Positions 25,824 through 33,549 of a DNA stretch of 64,000 bases are shown here, in pieces. The translations under genes and the position numbers were made by a program. Below the pieces are notes generated by a model. That model searched no databases and was not told the DNA's origin. It saw nothing but the letters and a program-made list of their open reading frames with translations. Source of the DNA: Gemmatimonadaceae bacterium. GTDB lineage: Bacteria; Gemmatimonadota; Gemmatimonadetes; Gemmatimonadales; Gemmatimonadaceae. Within the stretch, counting starts at the first letter, position 1. Each line of letters opens with the position of its first letter. The stretch is from positions 372,001-436,000 of the forward strand of contig JADLCY010000002.1 of the NCBI GenBank assembly GCA_020846935.1, given 5' to 3'.

Positions 25824-26945
25824 CTAACGCTTCGGCTCCGGCACGACATCGGGATAGTACCGGGCCAGCGGGAAGTCGCTGGCCGCCATCTCCTGCGCCA
25901 CCCACGCCGCCACACGCGCGCGGATATCGGCTGGCACGTTCTTGTAGCGGTCGGCCGTCCCCGCGACGAACAGTTCCGCGTTCGTCTGGAGGATGTGCGG
26001 CGGATGCATCTCGAAGTTGTCCTGGTGTTCCTGCATGTAGGCAAAGCCGCACTTGCGCACCACGGCGACCAGCTCCGAGTCACTCAACGGAGCCACATCC
26101 AGGAACTCCGCGACGCGCCTGGTGACCGCGCCGAGGTCGCGCTTCATGTCTTCGAAGAAGACGAACAGCACATTGGGATGCTGTTTGGACCGGTCCCACC
26201 AGCCCTTCACGTGATCCGGCCACGTGCCCCACCACATGAGGTCGCGGGACGTGTACCACGCTTCGAAGGCCGGCAGTTCCGGCGACATACCGCCGACGTT
26301 CGTGTCGACGAAGTCGATGCAGCTCGCGAAGCACGAGACCGGGTGCCGCGCCACGTAGATGTATTTCGCGCGCGCATTGAACGGGCAGAGCGCCACCGGC
26401 ATGTGCGTCTTGATGATGCGCGAGGGGCGTTCGGTACCGATCGGGGAGGCGAGGGCCATGGGCACGCTCTTTCGCCCTTCGAGCCACGGGGAGAGCGCGT
26501 ACATCGCCTTCCCCGTTTCCACGAGGTCGCCGTGGCCGCGGTTCAGTACCTCGTACACCACGTTCTGCATCCACGTCGTGCCGCACTTCATCTGCGTGAC
26601 GACAAACACGTCTTCGGGTCGCGGCTCATACGCCTTGGCGGCGGCAAAGCTCTCGACGCTGCAGCTGCCGGTCGGTCCCGACACGCCATCCAGCTGAATG
26701 CGAGCGCGGGCGAAGTCCAGGCGTGCGAGCCGAGCGTTGAGGCGGAGCATCGGCGCGAGACGTCGCGCGTGGGCGCGGAGTTGCGCCTTGAAGGCGGCGC
26801 GGCCCGCCGGGGGAAGGCCGTAGTAGTTGAGCCCGACGGTCTGCTCGTCTTCCCACTTGAGCACCGTGGCCAGGTACACGCCGTACCCGATGTACACCAC
26901 GAACAGCAAGACGAGGATGCCGACGATCCACCAGACGATGGTCAT
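25824..26945 (-). CDS. Membrane-anchored sulfotransferase
   Basis: A 373-residue protein with an N-terminal transmembrane helix (WWIVGILVLLFVVYIGYGVY) and a PAPS-dependent sulfotransferase domain from about residue 105. The 5'-phosphosulfate loop reads VVTQMKCGTTWMQ, the 3'-phosphate strand reads YIYVARHPVSCFAS, and a candidate catalytic His lies in RIIKTHMPVALCPF. The family transfers sulfonate from PAPS to a hydroxyl or amine of a lipid, sugar or small molecule. The resemblance to eukaryotic-type Sulfotransfer_1 enzymes is evident, and the anchor suggests a membrane lipid or envelope acceptor. The TAG stop lies within a GCCTAACG octamer (25822-25829). Confidence 0.85.
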   Translation of the reverse strand: MTIVWWIVGILVLLFVVYIGYGVYLATVLKWEDEQTVGLNYYGLPPAGRAAFKAQLRAHARRLAPMLRLNARLARLDFARARIQLDGVSGPTGSCSVESFAAAKAYEPRPEDVFVVTQMKCGTTWMQNVVYEVLNRGHGDLVETGKAMYALSPWLEGRKSVPMALASPIGTERPSRIIKTHMPVALCPFNARAKYIYVARHPVSCFASCIDFVDTNVGGMSPELPAFEAWYTSRDLMWWGTWPDHVKGWWDRSKQHPNVLFVFFEDMKRDLGAVTRRVAEFLDVAPLSDSELVAVVRKCGFAYMQEHQDNFEMHPPHILQTNAELFVAGTADRYKNVPADIRARVAAWVAQEMAASDFPLARYYPDVVPEPKR

Positions 26946-27017
26946 GGCCTGAACGGGGACGGGGTCGCAGGCCCGTCGCGGACGCGGCGGGCGCGCGGGA
27001 AACTTAGCGTCGGGGCG

Positions 27018-27584
27018 CTATTCGCCGGATCCCAGCACGGCGACCATCACCCGATCCGTCTGACGATCGGGACCTACCCAGTAGTCGGTCGACCCACGAT
27101 CCTCGTAGCCGCTCTTGCGGTAGAAGGCGATGGCACGCGCGTTGTGCTCCCACACACCGAGCCAGAGCGCCGAGCCACCGAGTTCGCGCGCGGCGCGGCG
27201 CACTTCGGACATGAGTCGCGGTGCGAGACCACGCCCGTGCCATGGCCGATCCACATAGAAGCGGTGCAGTTCGATCGCATCGGTGATCGCCGCACACTCC
27301 GGCGGCGACGCGCGACGAACCTGCGCAAAGCCGAGCAGGCTGCCTTCGTGTTCAATGAGGATGGTGATGGTGTCAGGATCGACAAGTTCGCGCTCCTGCT
27401 GCGCGGTCCCGTACGCCGCCGCTTCGTGTGCGTCGAGGTCGGCGGCGCTCGCCGAATGCCCAAAGGTCTCGCGAAACGTGCGAGCGGCGAACGCGGCCAG
27501 CGCAGCGGCGTCCCGCGGTTCGCCGCGACGAAAGCTGCCGATCGGTCCCGCGGGCTCGTGCACAATCAGCCTTGCGACATTCAC
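27018..27584 (-). CDS. GNAT-family N-acetyltransferase
   Basis: A 188-residue acetyltransferase. The acetyl-CoA pyrophosphate loop is clear in RPWHGRGLAPRLMSEV, preceded by the central strand ELHRFYVD and followed by LWLGVWEHNARAIAFYRKSG and a final YEDRGSTDYWVG. This arrangement is that of RimI-like GNATs; the acceptor is unknown. It begins at a GTG that overlaps the DUF6544 stop (GTGA), making it the last gene of a three-gene overlapping series. No other start gives the normal N-terminus. Confidence 0.85.
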   Translation of the reverse strand: MNVARLIVHEPAGPIGSFRRGEPRDAAALAAFAARTFRETFGHSASAADLDAHEAAAYGTAQQERELVDPDTITILIEHEGSLLGFAQVRRASPPECAAITDAIELHRFYVDRPWHGRGLAPRLMSEVRRAARELGGSALWLGVWEHNARAIAFYRKSGYEDRGSTDYWVGPDRQTDRVMVAVLGSGE

Positions 27585-28477
27585 CGGCGTGCGTCGGCGC
27601 CCGCGCCAGCGGGGCGCACGGCCTCGGCCGGCACCGCGTACGCCGCAACCCGTCCGCGCCAATACGCCTGCGGACCTGCCTGGAGGAGCCACGCCACTTC
27701 GCCAGCGCCCGGGACCGTCACGCCGTCTCGCTCAGACCAGTCGAACCACCGACCTTCCCAGGGCGTCGGCTCCATGGCTCCGTTCACCGCTCGACCGCGA
27801 CTGGCCGAGTACACGCGTGTCACCAGCCCAGTGCTCGCATCGAAGAAGAAGTCGAGCGAGGCGGTGGTCGGCCCTGACGTGACGGAGGCGCGTGCACTCG
27901 AATCGGTGAGCGCGGTCCATCGCACCCCGTTCTCGGGGAGCAGCGCGGTCGGAATCCAGACGGATTCAGCAAGCCAACGCTGAAGCGCCGCGACGGAGAG
28001 TTCGGGACTGTCCGCCATGTTCACCACGCGAATGACCCCGTGAATGCTGCCAAACATCGAACCCGCGCCGTCGACGAACGCGTCCCGCACGCGGACCGTG
28101 ATGCCGGGACCCATCGAAATACGCGCATCCCACAGGAACCCTGCAGGCTGCGACACGATGTCGTGCATCGCCGAGAACGCGCCCCAGACGTCGCGCTCCG
28201 GTCGGGTGAGGAACGTGCCCTCCTCCTCGACGCGTACACGGGAAATCACCGGACGCCCCTCACGGAGCACCGTGCGCAGGTACCGCTGCACGGGCCCCGG
28301 CAGCGAGTCGAACGCCGCCCCGAACGAGACCGTGCCAGGGTCTGCGCGACTCCCGACCATGAGCTGCGCGCGCACATCGTCAGAAACGCCGTTCCAGCGC
28401 GCGCTGGCGACAAGCAGAAGGATCGCCAGGCCGGCGATCATCACCAAGAAGAGAAACCCGACTGTCTTCACGATCAT
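27581..28477 (-). CDS. DUF6544-family membrane-anchored protein
   Basis: A 298-residue protein with an N-terminal transmembrane helix (TVGFLFLVMIAGLAILLLVA). It then carries family features: LPGPVQRYLRTVLREGRPVI, RVRVEEEGTFL, FLWDARISMGPG, VRDAFVDGAGSMFGSIHGV and RWLAESVWIPTALLP, the layout of DUF6544/DUF6920 proteins. No catalytic role is known for the family. The ATG at 28477 shares one base with the stop of the upstream sortilin-like gene (TGATG), and the gene overlaps the downstream GNAT by 4 bp, so all three should be translated together. Confidence 0.75.
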   Translation of the reverse strand: MIVKTVGFLFLVMIAGLAILLLVASARWNGVSDDVRAQLMVGSRADPGTVSFGAAFDSLPGPVQRYLRTVLREGRPVISRVRVEEEGTFLTRPERDVWGAFSAMHDIVSQPAGFLWDARISMGPGITVRVRDAFVDGAGSMFGSIHGVIRVVNMADSPELSVAALQRWLAESVWIPTALLPENGVRWTALTDSSARASVTSGPTTASLDFFFDASTGLVTRVYSASRGRAVNGAMEPTPWEGRWFDWSERDGVTVPGAGEVAWLLQAGPQAYWRGRVAAYAVPAEAVRPAGAGADARR

Positions 28478-31400
28478 CAACTTATCGGGCCACGCAAGCG
28501 GGCGACGATGTTCGGCACGTTGCGCGAACGGAGCAGCGCATTGAACGCGGCGACATCACGCGAGAACAACGTGTCGAGCGCGCCGAGGTGTCCTTCGAGT
28601 TCGCCGTGCAGGATGCCTTTCACCTCCACGTGCTGCGACGTCGGACGGTGGTCGCTCGCCGCCATGCCGTTGGCGAGGTAGCCAAGTTTGGAGATCAGCT
28701 TCGCAGCGAAACGCACGCCGTCCTGGCCGTCGCCGGTCATGCGCAGCTCCACCAGATTCAGCTCGAGATCGATGAGCTTCTGCGCCAGCGAATCCGCGGC
28801 CCGGCGTACCGTAGCGTCGTCAACGGATCGCTGGATCGCCTCGAGCTGCACGCGCACCGACTCGATGCGATGCACGGCGTCCGCGGCCTCGTTGAGGTCG
28901 CGACCGAGGCCCGTGAGTTCGCGGACCTGCTCGGCGATGTCGCCCTCCGTGCCGCCGGAGTGCGGATCCTTGAGGACGACGAGTGGCTGCGTTTCTTCGC
29001 GCCCGTCCACAATGAGCTTTACGGTATACGTCCCCGGTGGCGCGAGAATGCTCAGGCGATTGGTGCCGGGCGCGACGCGACCCTCCGGGCCCGGCACAAT
29101 GTGCGGCGCGTACATGGGGCTCGTCTGCAGGCGGACTTCGGCAGACGGTTCGTAGCGGAGATCCCAATACACGCGGTTCACACCGGCGGCCCTGGTCCCG
29201 GCCAGGGTGCGGACGGTGGCGCCCTGCGCATCGGTGATCACCACGCGGACCGGTCGCGATGCCGGCGTCTTGAGATAGTAGTTGATCGACGCGCCGTACC
29301 GCGGGTTTTCGCCCGTGGTCGGGTCGTCATAGGTGGTGGATGGCGCGGTGATTGGTCGAAAGCGATACGCATCCCGCACCGTAAACAGATGCGACGCGCT
29401 GGCGAGGACCTGGGGAGTCAGCAGCCTCAGGGGCGTGATGTCGTCCATGATCCAGAAGCCGCGACCATACGTGGATACGACCAGATCGTTGAAGTGCTCC
29501 TGCACGACGATGCCGGAGACGGGGGCGCGTGGCATGTCGTTCTGCAGGGGCTGCCACAGGTCGCCTTCGTCAAAGGAGACGTAGATCCCGTTCTCCGTCC
29601 CCGCGTAGAGCAGACCGCGCCGCACGGGATCCTCGATGATGATCTTTGCGTAGCTGAGCATGCTCTTCGGGATCCCGTTCACCACGAGCGACCAGGTGCG
29701 TCCGTAGTCGCGCGTCCGGTAGATGTAGGGATCGCGATTGTTCACCTGATGAAAGTCGATCGTGATCCATGCCGTGCCCGCGTCCCAGCGCGAAGGAGCG
29801 ATGCTGCGCACCGAGCCCCACGGCGGAAGATTGGGGATGTTGCGCGTCAGGTTGGTCCACGTCGCGCCGTTGTCGCGCGTGAGCTGCACGAGACCGTCGT
29901 TGGTGCCCACCCAGATCAGTCCCTTCTCGCGCGGCGATTCGGCGATGCCATACACCACGCCCGCATACTCCACGCCGATGTTGTCGGGCGTGAGCCCGCC
30001 GGACACGCCCATGCGACTGCGATCATTCAGCGTCAGGTCGGGCGAGATCACCTGCCAGCTCTGTCCGCCGTCCTGCGTGCGGTGCACGTGCTGGCTCCCG
30101 ACGTAGATCGTGTTGTTGTCGTGCGGCGAGATCTGTAGCGGCGCGTCCCACACGAACCGATAGCGCACACCGGAGGCCGGCCCGTTGGACTGGTTCGGCC
30201 ACACCTCGACGTTCCGGAACTGGCGGCGGTCCTCTTCGAAGCGCACGACGATGCCGCCCACCATGCCGGAACCGGAAGCCGTGGACCAGATCAGGTTGCT
30301 GTTCTTGGGGTCCGGCGTTGCCCACCCGCTTTCGCCGCCGCCAACGGAGTGCCACATCCCGCGGGAGATCCCGCCCCCTCCACCGAACCCCTGCACTCGG
30401 CTGTTAGAGGGGCCGCGGTAGGACGGCTCGTCCTGCTTGTTGCCGAGGACGTTGTAGGGGATCTCGTTGTCCACGGTGACGTGGTAGATCTGCGCGTTGG
30501 CCAGCCGCTGCCTGAACCACGTGCGGCCACGGTTCTGCGTGATCGACAGACCCTGGTCGTGGGCCACGATCATCCGCTGAGCATTGGTCGGATCGATCCA
30601 GATGTCGTGGTGATCGCCGCCGGGCGCCTGGGCACGCGGGAGCACCGTGAGGGTGCGGCCACCGTCGATCGACTTCGCGTACGAGGCCGTCAGGAAATAC
30701 GTCTCGTCCGGATCGTCGGGCGCGACGGCCATCCGCGAGTAGTAGTGGGCGCGGCCCATGGCGTTGCGGTCGCGCGTGGTGAGGGTCCACGCGTTCCCAC
30801 CGTCATCGCTCCGCCACAGTTGGCCGGATTCGGTGTCGCGGCCCTCCCAGGGAATGCCGTCGCCCGTCTCGATGAGGGCATACACGCGATCGGGATTCGA
30901 CGCGGAGATCGCCACGGCCACCTTGCCCACCGGCTTCGTCGGCAGGCCACGGCCGGTGAGGCGGGACCAGGTGACGCCGCCATCGCGGGAGACAAACAGG
31001 CCGCTGCCTGGGCCTCCGCTCGTGCGACCCCACGTATGGATCTCGATCTGCCACATGCCGGCGAACAGCACACGCGGATTGCGCGCATCCATCGCAAGAT
31101 CGGAGCAGCCGGTGTTCTCGTCGACGAACAGGACCTTCGTCCACGACGCGCCTCCGTCGGTCGACCGGAAGATGCCGCGCTCCGGCTGTGGTCCGTAGGC
31201 GTGGCCGAGCGCGCAAGCCATGACCACATCAGGGTTGGTGGGATGGACCACGATGCGTGCGATGCGTCCGGTGCGCTCGAGCCCCATGCGCGTCCACGTT
31301 CGACCCGCATCGACCGACTTGTAGATGCCCTGCCCCACCGAGATGTGGGAGCGGATGTGCGCTTCACCCGTGCCCGCCCACACCACGTTGGGATCGGATC

Positions 31401-31698
31401 GCGCGATGGCGAGCGCGCCGATGGATTGCACCTCCTCACGGTCGAACATCGGGTCCCAGTTCACGCCGCCGTCGGTGGTCTTCCACACGCCGCCCGACGC
31501 CGAACCGACGTAGTAGGTGAGGTGGTCGCCGGGAATGCCGACCGCTGAGGTGAAGCGGTTGCCCTCGGGACCGATGGTCCGCCAGTGAAATGCGGCGAAG
31601 GCTTCAGCGGGAATGCGCGCCGCTGTCGGCTGCGCGGGCCCGAGCATGGGCGCCAGGGACAACACACACGCCACCGGAACACGCATCGTCCACCGCAT
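28477..31698 (-). CDS. Secreted sortilin/VPS10-like BNR-repeat protein
   Basis: A 1073-residue exported protein. Signal peptide VPVACVLSLAPMLGPAQP, followed by two consecutive beta-propellers of BNR/Asp-box blades: ASGGVWKTTDGGVNWDPM, QGIYKSVDAGRTWTRMG, RGIFRSTDGGASWTKVL and further 'S-x-D-G-G-x-x-W' repeats across about 700 residues. A C-terminal region with a 'PGTYTVKLIVDGREETQPL' strand motif and helices (RVQLEAIQRSVDDATVRRAA) follows. Such proteins are annotated as sortilin-like or glycosyl-hydrolase-like; no enzymatic residues can be assigned with confidence. It leads an overlapping operon with DUF6544 and GNAT. A paralogue is cut by the right edge of the window. Confidence 0.85.
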   Translation of the reverse strand: MRWTMRVPVACVLSLAPMLGPAQPTAARIPAEAFAAFHWRTIGPEGNRFTSAVGIPGDHLTYYVGSASGGVWKTTDGGVNWDPMFDREEVQSIGALAIARSDPNVVWAGTGEAHIRSHISVGQGIYKSVDAGRTWTRMGLERTGRIARIVVHPTNPDVVMACALGHAYGPQPERGIFRSTDGGASWTKVLFVDENTGCSDLAMDARNPRVLFAGMWQIEIHTWGRTSGGPGSGLFVSRDGGVTWSRLTGRGLPTKPVGKVAVAISASNPDRVYALIETGDGIPWEGRDTESGQLWRSDDGGNAWTLTTRDRNAMGRAHYYSRMAVAPDDPDETYFLTASYAKSIDGGRTLTVLPRAQAPGGDHHDIWIDPTNAQRMIVAHDQGLSITQNRGRTWFRQRLANAQIYHVTVDNEIPYNVLGNKQDEPSYRGPSNSRVQGFGGGGGISRGMWHSVGGGESGWATPDPKNSNLIWSTASGSGMVGGIVVRFEEDRRQFRNVEVWPNQSNGPASGVRYRFVWDAPLQISPHDNNTIYVGSQHVHRTQDGGQSWQVISPDLTLNDRSRMGVSGGLTPDNIGVEYAGVVYGIAESPREKGLIWVGTNDGLVQLTRDNGATWTNLTRNIPNLPPWGSVRSIAPSRWDAGTAWITIDFHQVNNRDPYIYRTRDYGRTWSLVVNGIPKSMLSYAKIIIEDPVRRGLLYAGTENGIYVSFDEGDLWQPLQNDMPRAPVSGIVVQEHFNDLVVSTYGRGFWIMDDITPLRLLTPQVLASASHLFTVRDAYRFRPITAPSTTYDDPTTGENPRYGASINYYLKTPASRPVRVVITDAQGATVRTLAGTRAAGVNRVYWDLRYEPSAEVRLQTSPMYAPHIVPGPEGRVAPGTNRLSILAPPGTYTVKLIVDGREETQPLVVLKDPHSGGTEGDIAEQVRELTGLGRDLNEAADAVHRIESVRVQLEAIQRSVDDATVRRAADSLAQKLIDLELNLVELRMTGDGQDGVRFAAKLISKLGYLANGMAASDHRPTSQHVEVKGILHGELEGHLGALDTLFSRDVAAFNALLRSRNVPNIVARLRGPIS

Positions 31699-31960
31699 GA
31701 CGAACTCTCCGCGAGAGGATGGCGCCTACGCTACCGGCCCGCGCTGTGCGCGGATAGGGGCGCCACGGCGCGGCGAGCAGGCGCTGCGGCCGCGGGCAGG
31801 GCATGGATCGGATCCCCGCTCGCGGCCGTTCTTCCGAACGCTTTCGTGCCGGCAGGCACTGGTTGGCGACGCGTTTGCCGTCCACCAGGACGCCGCCACC
31901 GGTCGCCCATTCGGTATTCGCCCCTTACGGTGCCCTGCTGCGAGGCCGGCGAGCGGACGA

Positions 31961-33379
31961 TCAGCTCGCCGCGCGCCCGCTCGGCAGGCCGATGTCGATC
32001 GTGCGCCACTTGCCGCGCCGGAACCGCGCCACCGTGAGCGCGGCGCGCGTCATGTGGCCGACCACGATCGCGATCCAGATGCCCGTGGCGCTGAGTCCGG
32101 TGGTGGCCTGCAGCACGGCACAGATGCCGAGCGGCACGCCGATCTGCGAAATGATCGAGATGTAGAGGGGGCCCTTGGTGTCGCCAGTCCCCTGAAGCCC
32201 GCCCGTGAACGTGAGCGCGACGGTAATGAACAGGCCCGACAGGCTGAGCCAGCGCAGCAGTTCGCGACCGATGCCCACGACGAGCGCGTCCTGCATGCCG
32301 AAGATGCCGTACAGCTGGTTGGGGATCGCGAGAAAGAACAGGCCGACAAACGCAGCAATGCCGAGTCCGAACCGGGCCGCGATGTTGACGGCGCGCTCGG
32401 CGCGATCGGGCTGATTGGCGCCGAGGTTTTGCCCGGCGACGGCGGCGGCGGCGCCCATGAGCCCGACCGAGGTCCAGGTAATGAAAGAGAACAGCTCCGT
32501 GTACCCGATCGCGTAGGCCGCCTGCGTCTGGGCGCTGAGCGGCAGCGAGCCGATGAAACGCAGCAGCATGATCCCGGCGATGTTCATGGCGATCCCCTGG
32601 AGCCCGGTGGGCAGGCCAAAGCGGAAGATCTGCCGGATGATCACCCAGTCGGGGCGCCAGTCCATGCCACGGTGCCAGGCGACGACGAGGCGCCCCGAGA
32701 GCAGGAGCGCAAAGCCCGTCCCGCTGACGAGGACGCCGGCGATGACGGTGCCCACGGCAGCGCCAACCGTGCCTAACGCGGGGAGCGGGCCGAGTCCGGT
32801 GATGAGCGCCACGTTGAGCCCGATGTTGAGCGCGGTCATGGCCACGCCGAGCCGGAGGGGCGTGCGCGCATCACCGGCCGCCCGCAGGGCGCCGCCGAGC
32901 ATGAAGAACATCATCATCCCGATCCCGCCCACCAGCATCGTGCGCAGGAAGGGCAACGCCTCCTCGCGCACCTCCGCCGTCGCGTTCACCAGCTCGAGCA
33001 GCCACGGCGCCGCGAACCAGCCGATGGGCGCGAGCACGAGCAGCGAGAGCATCAGCGAGGCGAGGAAGCCCTGATACACCACGCGGTTCACCGTCTCGTG
33101 GTCGCCGGCTCCCGTCGCGCGCGACACGAGCACGCCCATGCCCGTGTACAGCGACATCACGAACACGATCACCACGATGAAGATCTGCAGCGAGACGCCA
33201 ACCGCGGCGTTGCCGGTGAAACCCACGTAGTGGCCCACGAGTGCGTGGTCGACGACGCCCTGCATGCCGCCGATCACGTTCTGCAGCACCGTGGGCCACG
33301 CGAGCTTTCCGACGGCCGCGGCGATCGGACCTTCCACGATCGAACGATCGAACGACTTCTGTCTGGGTTTCTGGGTCAT
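31961..33379 (-). CDS. MATE-family efflux transporter
   Basis: A 472-residue multidrug and toxic-compound extrusion transporter with about 12 transmembrane helices in two homologous halves. Typical MATE segments are LAWPTVLQNVIGGMQGVVD, GALRAAGDARTPLRLG, the mid-loop QIFRFGLPTGLQGIAMNI and GGLQGTGDTKGPLYI. It would export small cationic compounds using a sodium or proton gradient. ATG 33379 (MTQKPRQKSFDRS) gives the standard cytoplasmic N-terminus. It is divergent from the DUF6259 gene, with a 170-bp intergenic space. No regulator is adjacent. One LG pair is encoded TTA-GGC within a CGTTAGGC octamer. Confidence 0.9.
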   Translation of the reverse strand: MTQKPRQKSFDRSIVEGPIAAAVGKLAWPTVLQNVIGGMQGVVDHALVGHYVGFTGNAAVGVSLQIFIVVIVFVMSLYTGMGVLVSRATGAGDHETVNRVVYQGFLASLMLSLLVLAPIGWFAAPWLLELVNATAEVREEALPFLRTMLVGGIGMMMFFMLGGALRAAGDARTPLRLGVAMTALNIGLNVALITGLGPLPALGTVGAAVGTVIAGVLVSGTGFALLLSGRLVVAWHRGMDWRPDWVIIRQIFRFGLPTGLQGIAMNIAGIMLLRFIGSLPLSAQTQAAYAIGYTELFSFITWTSVGLMGAAAAVAGQNLGANQPDRAERAVNIAARFGLGIAAFVGLFFLAIPNQLYGIFGMQDALVVGIGRELLRWLSLSGLFITVALTFTGGLQGTGDTKGPLYISIISQIGVPLGICAVLQATTGLSATGIWIAIVVGHMTRAALTVARFRRGKWRTIDIGLPSGRAAS

Positions 33380-33549
33380 GCGGGCATGAGGACCGGGCGC
33401 GGCGATGCGGGACGTCCGCGCGGCCATGCCGCGGATCGGCGGGGAAAGCAACATCCGAGGCACGGCAGATTGAAGGGCAGTCCCCTCCTTGCGTCGCGCG
33501 AACCTGCCCCCGACAGACACGCGCCCCGTCCGCACGCTATGCTGTCGAC

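Noticed and set aside
28588-31548. Long open frames on the plus strand opposite the sortilin-like gene
   Set aside because: No motif or signal sequence is visible, while the minus strand has regular Asp-box repeats over the whole length. These frames are shadows of GC-rich third positions.
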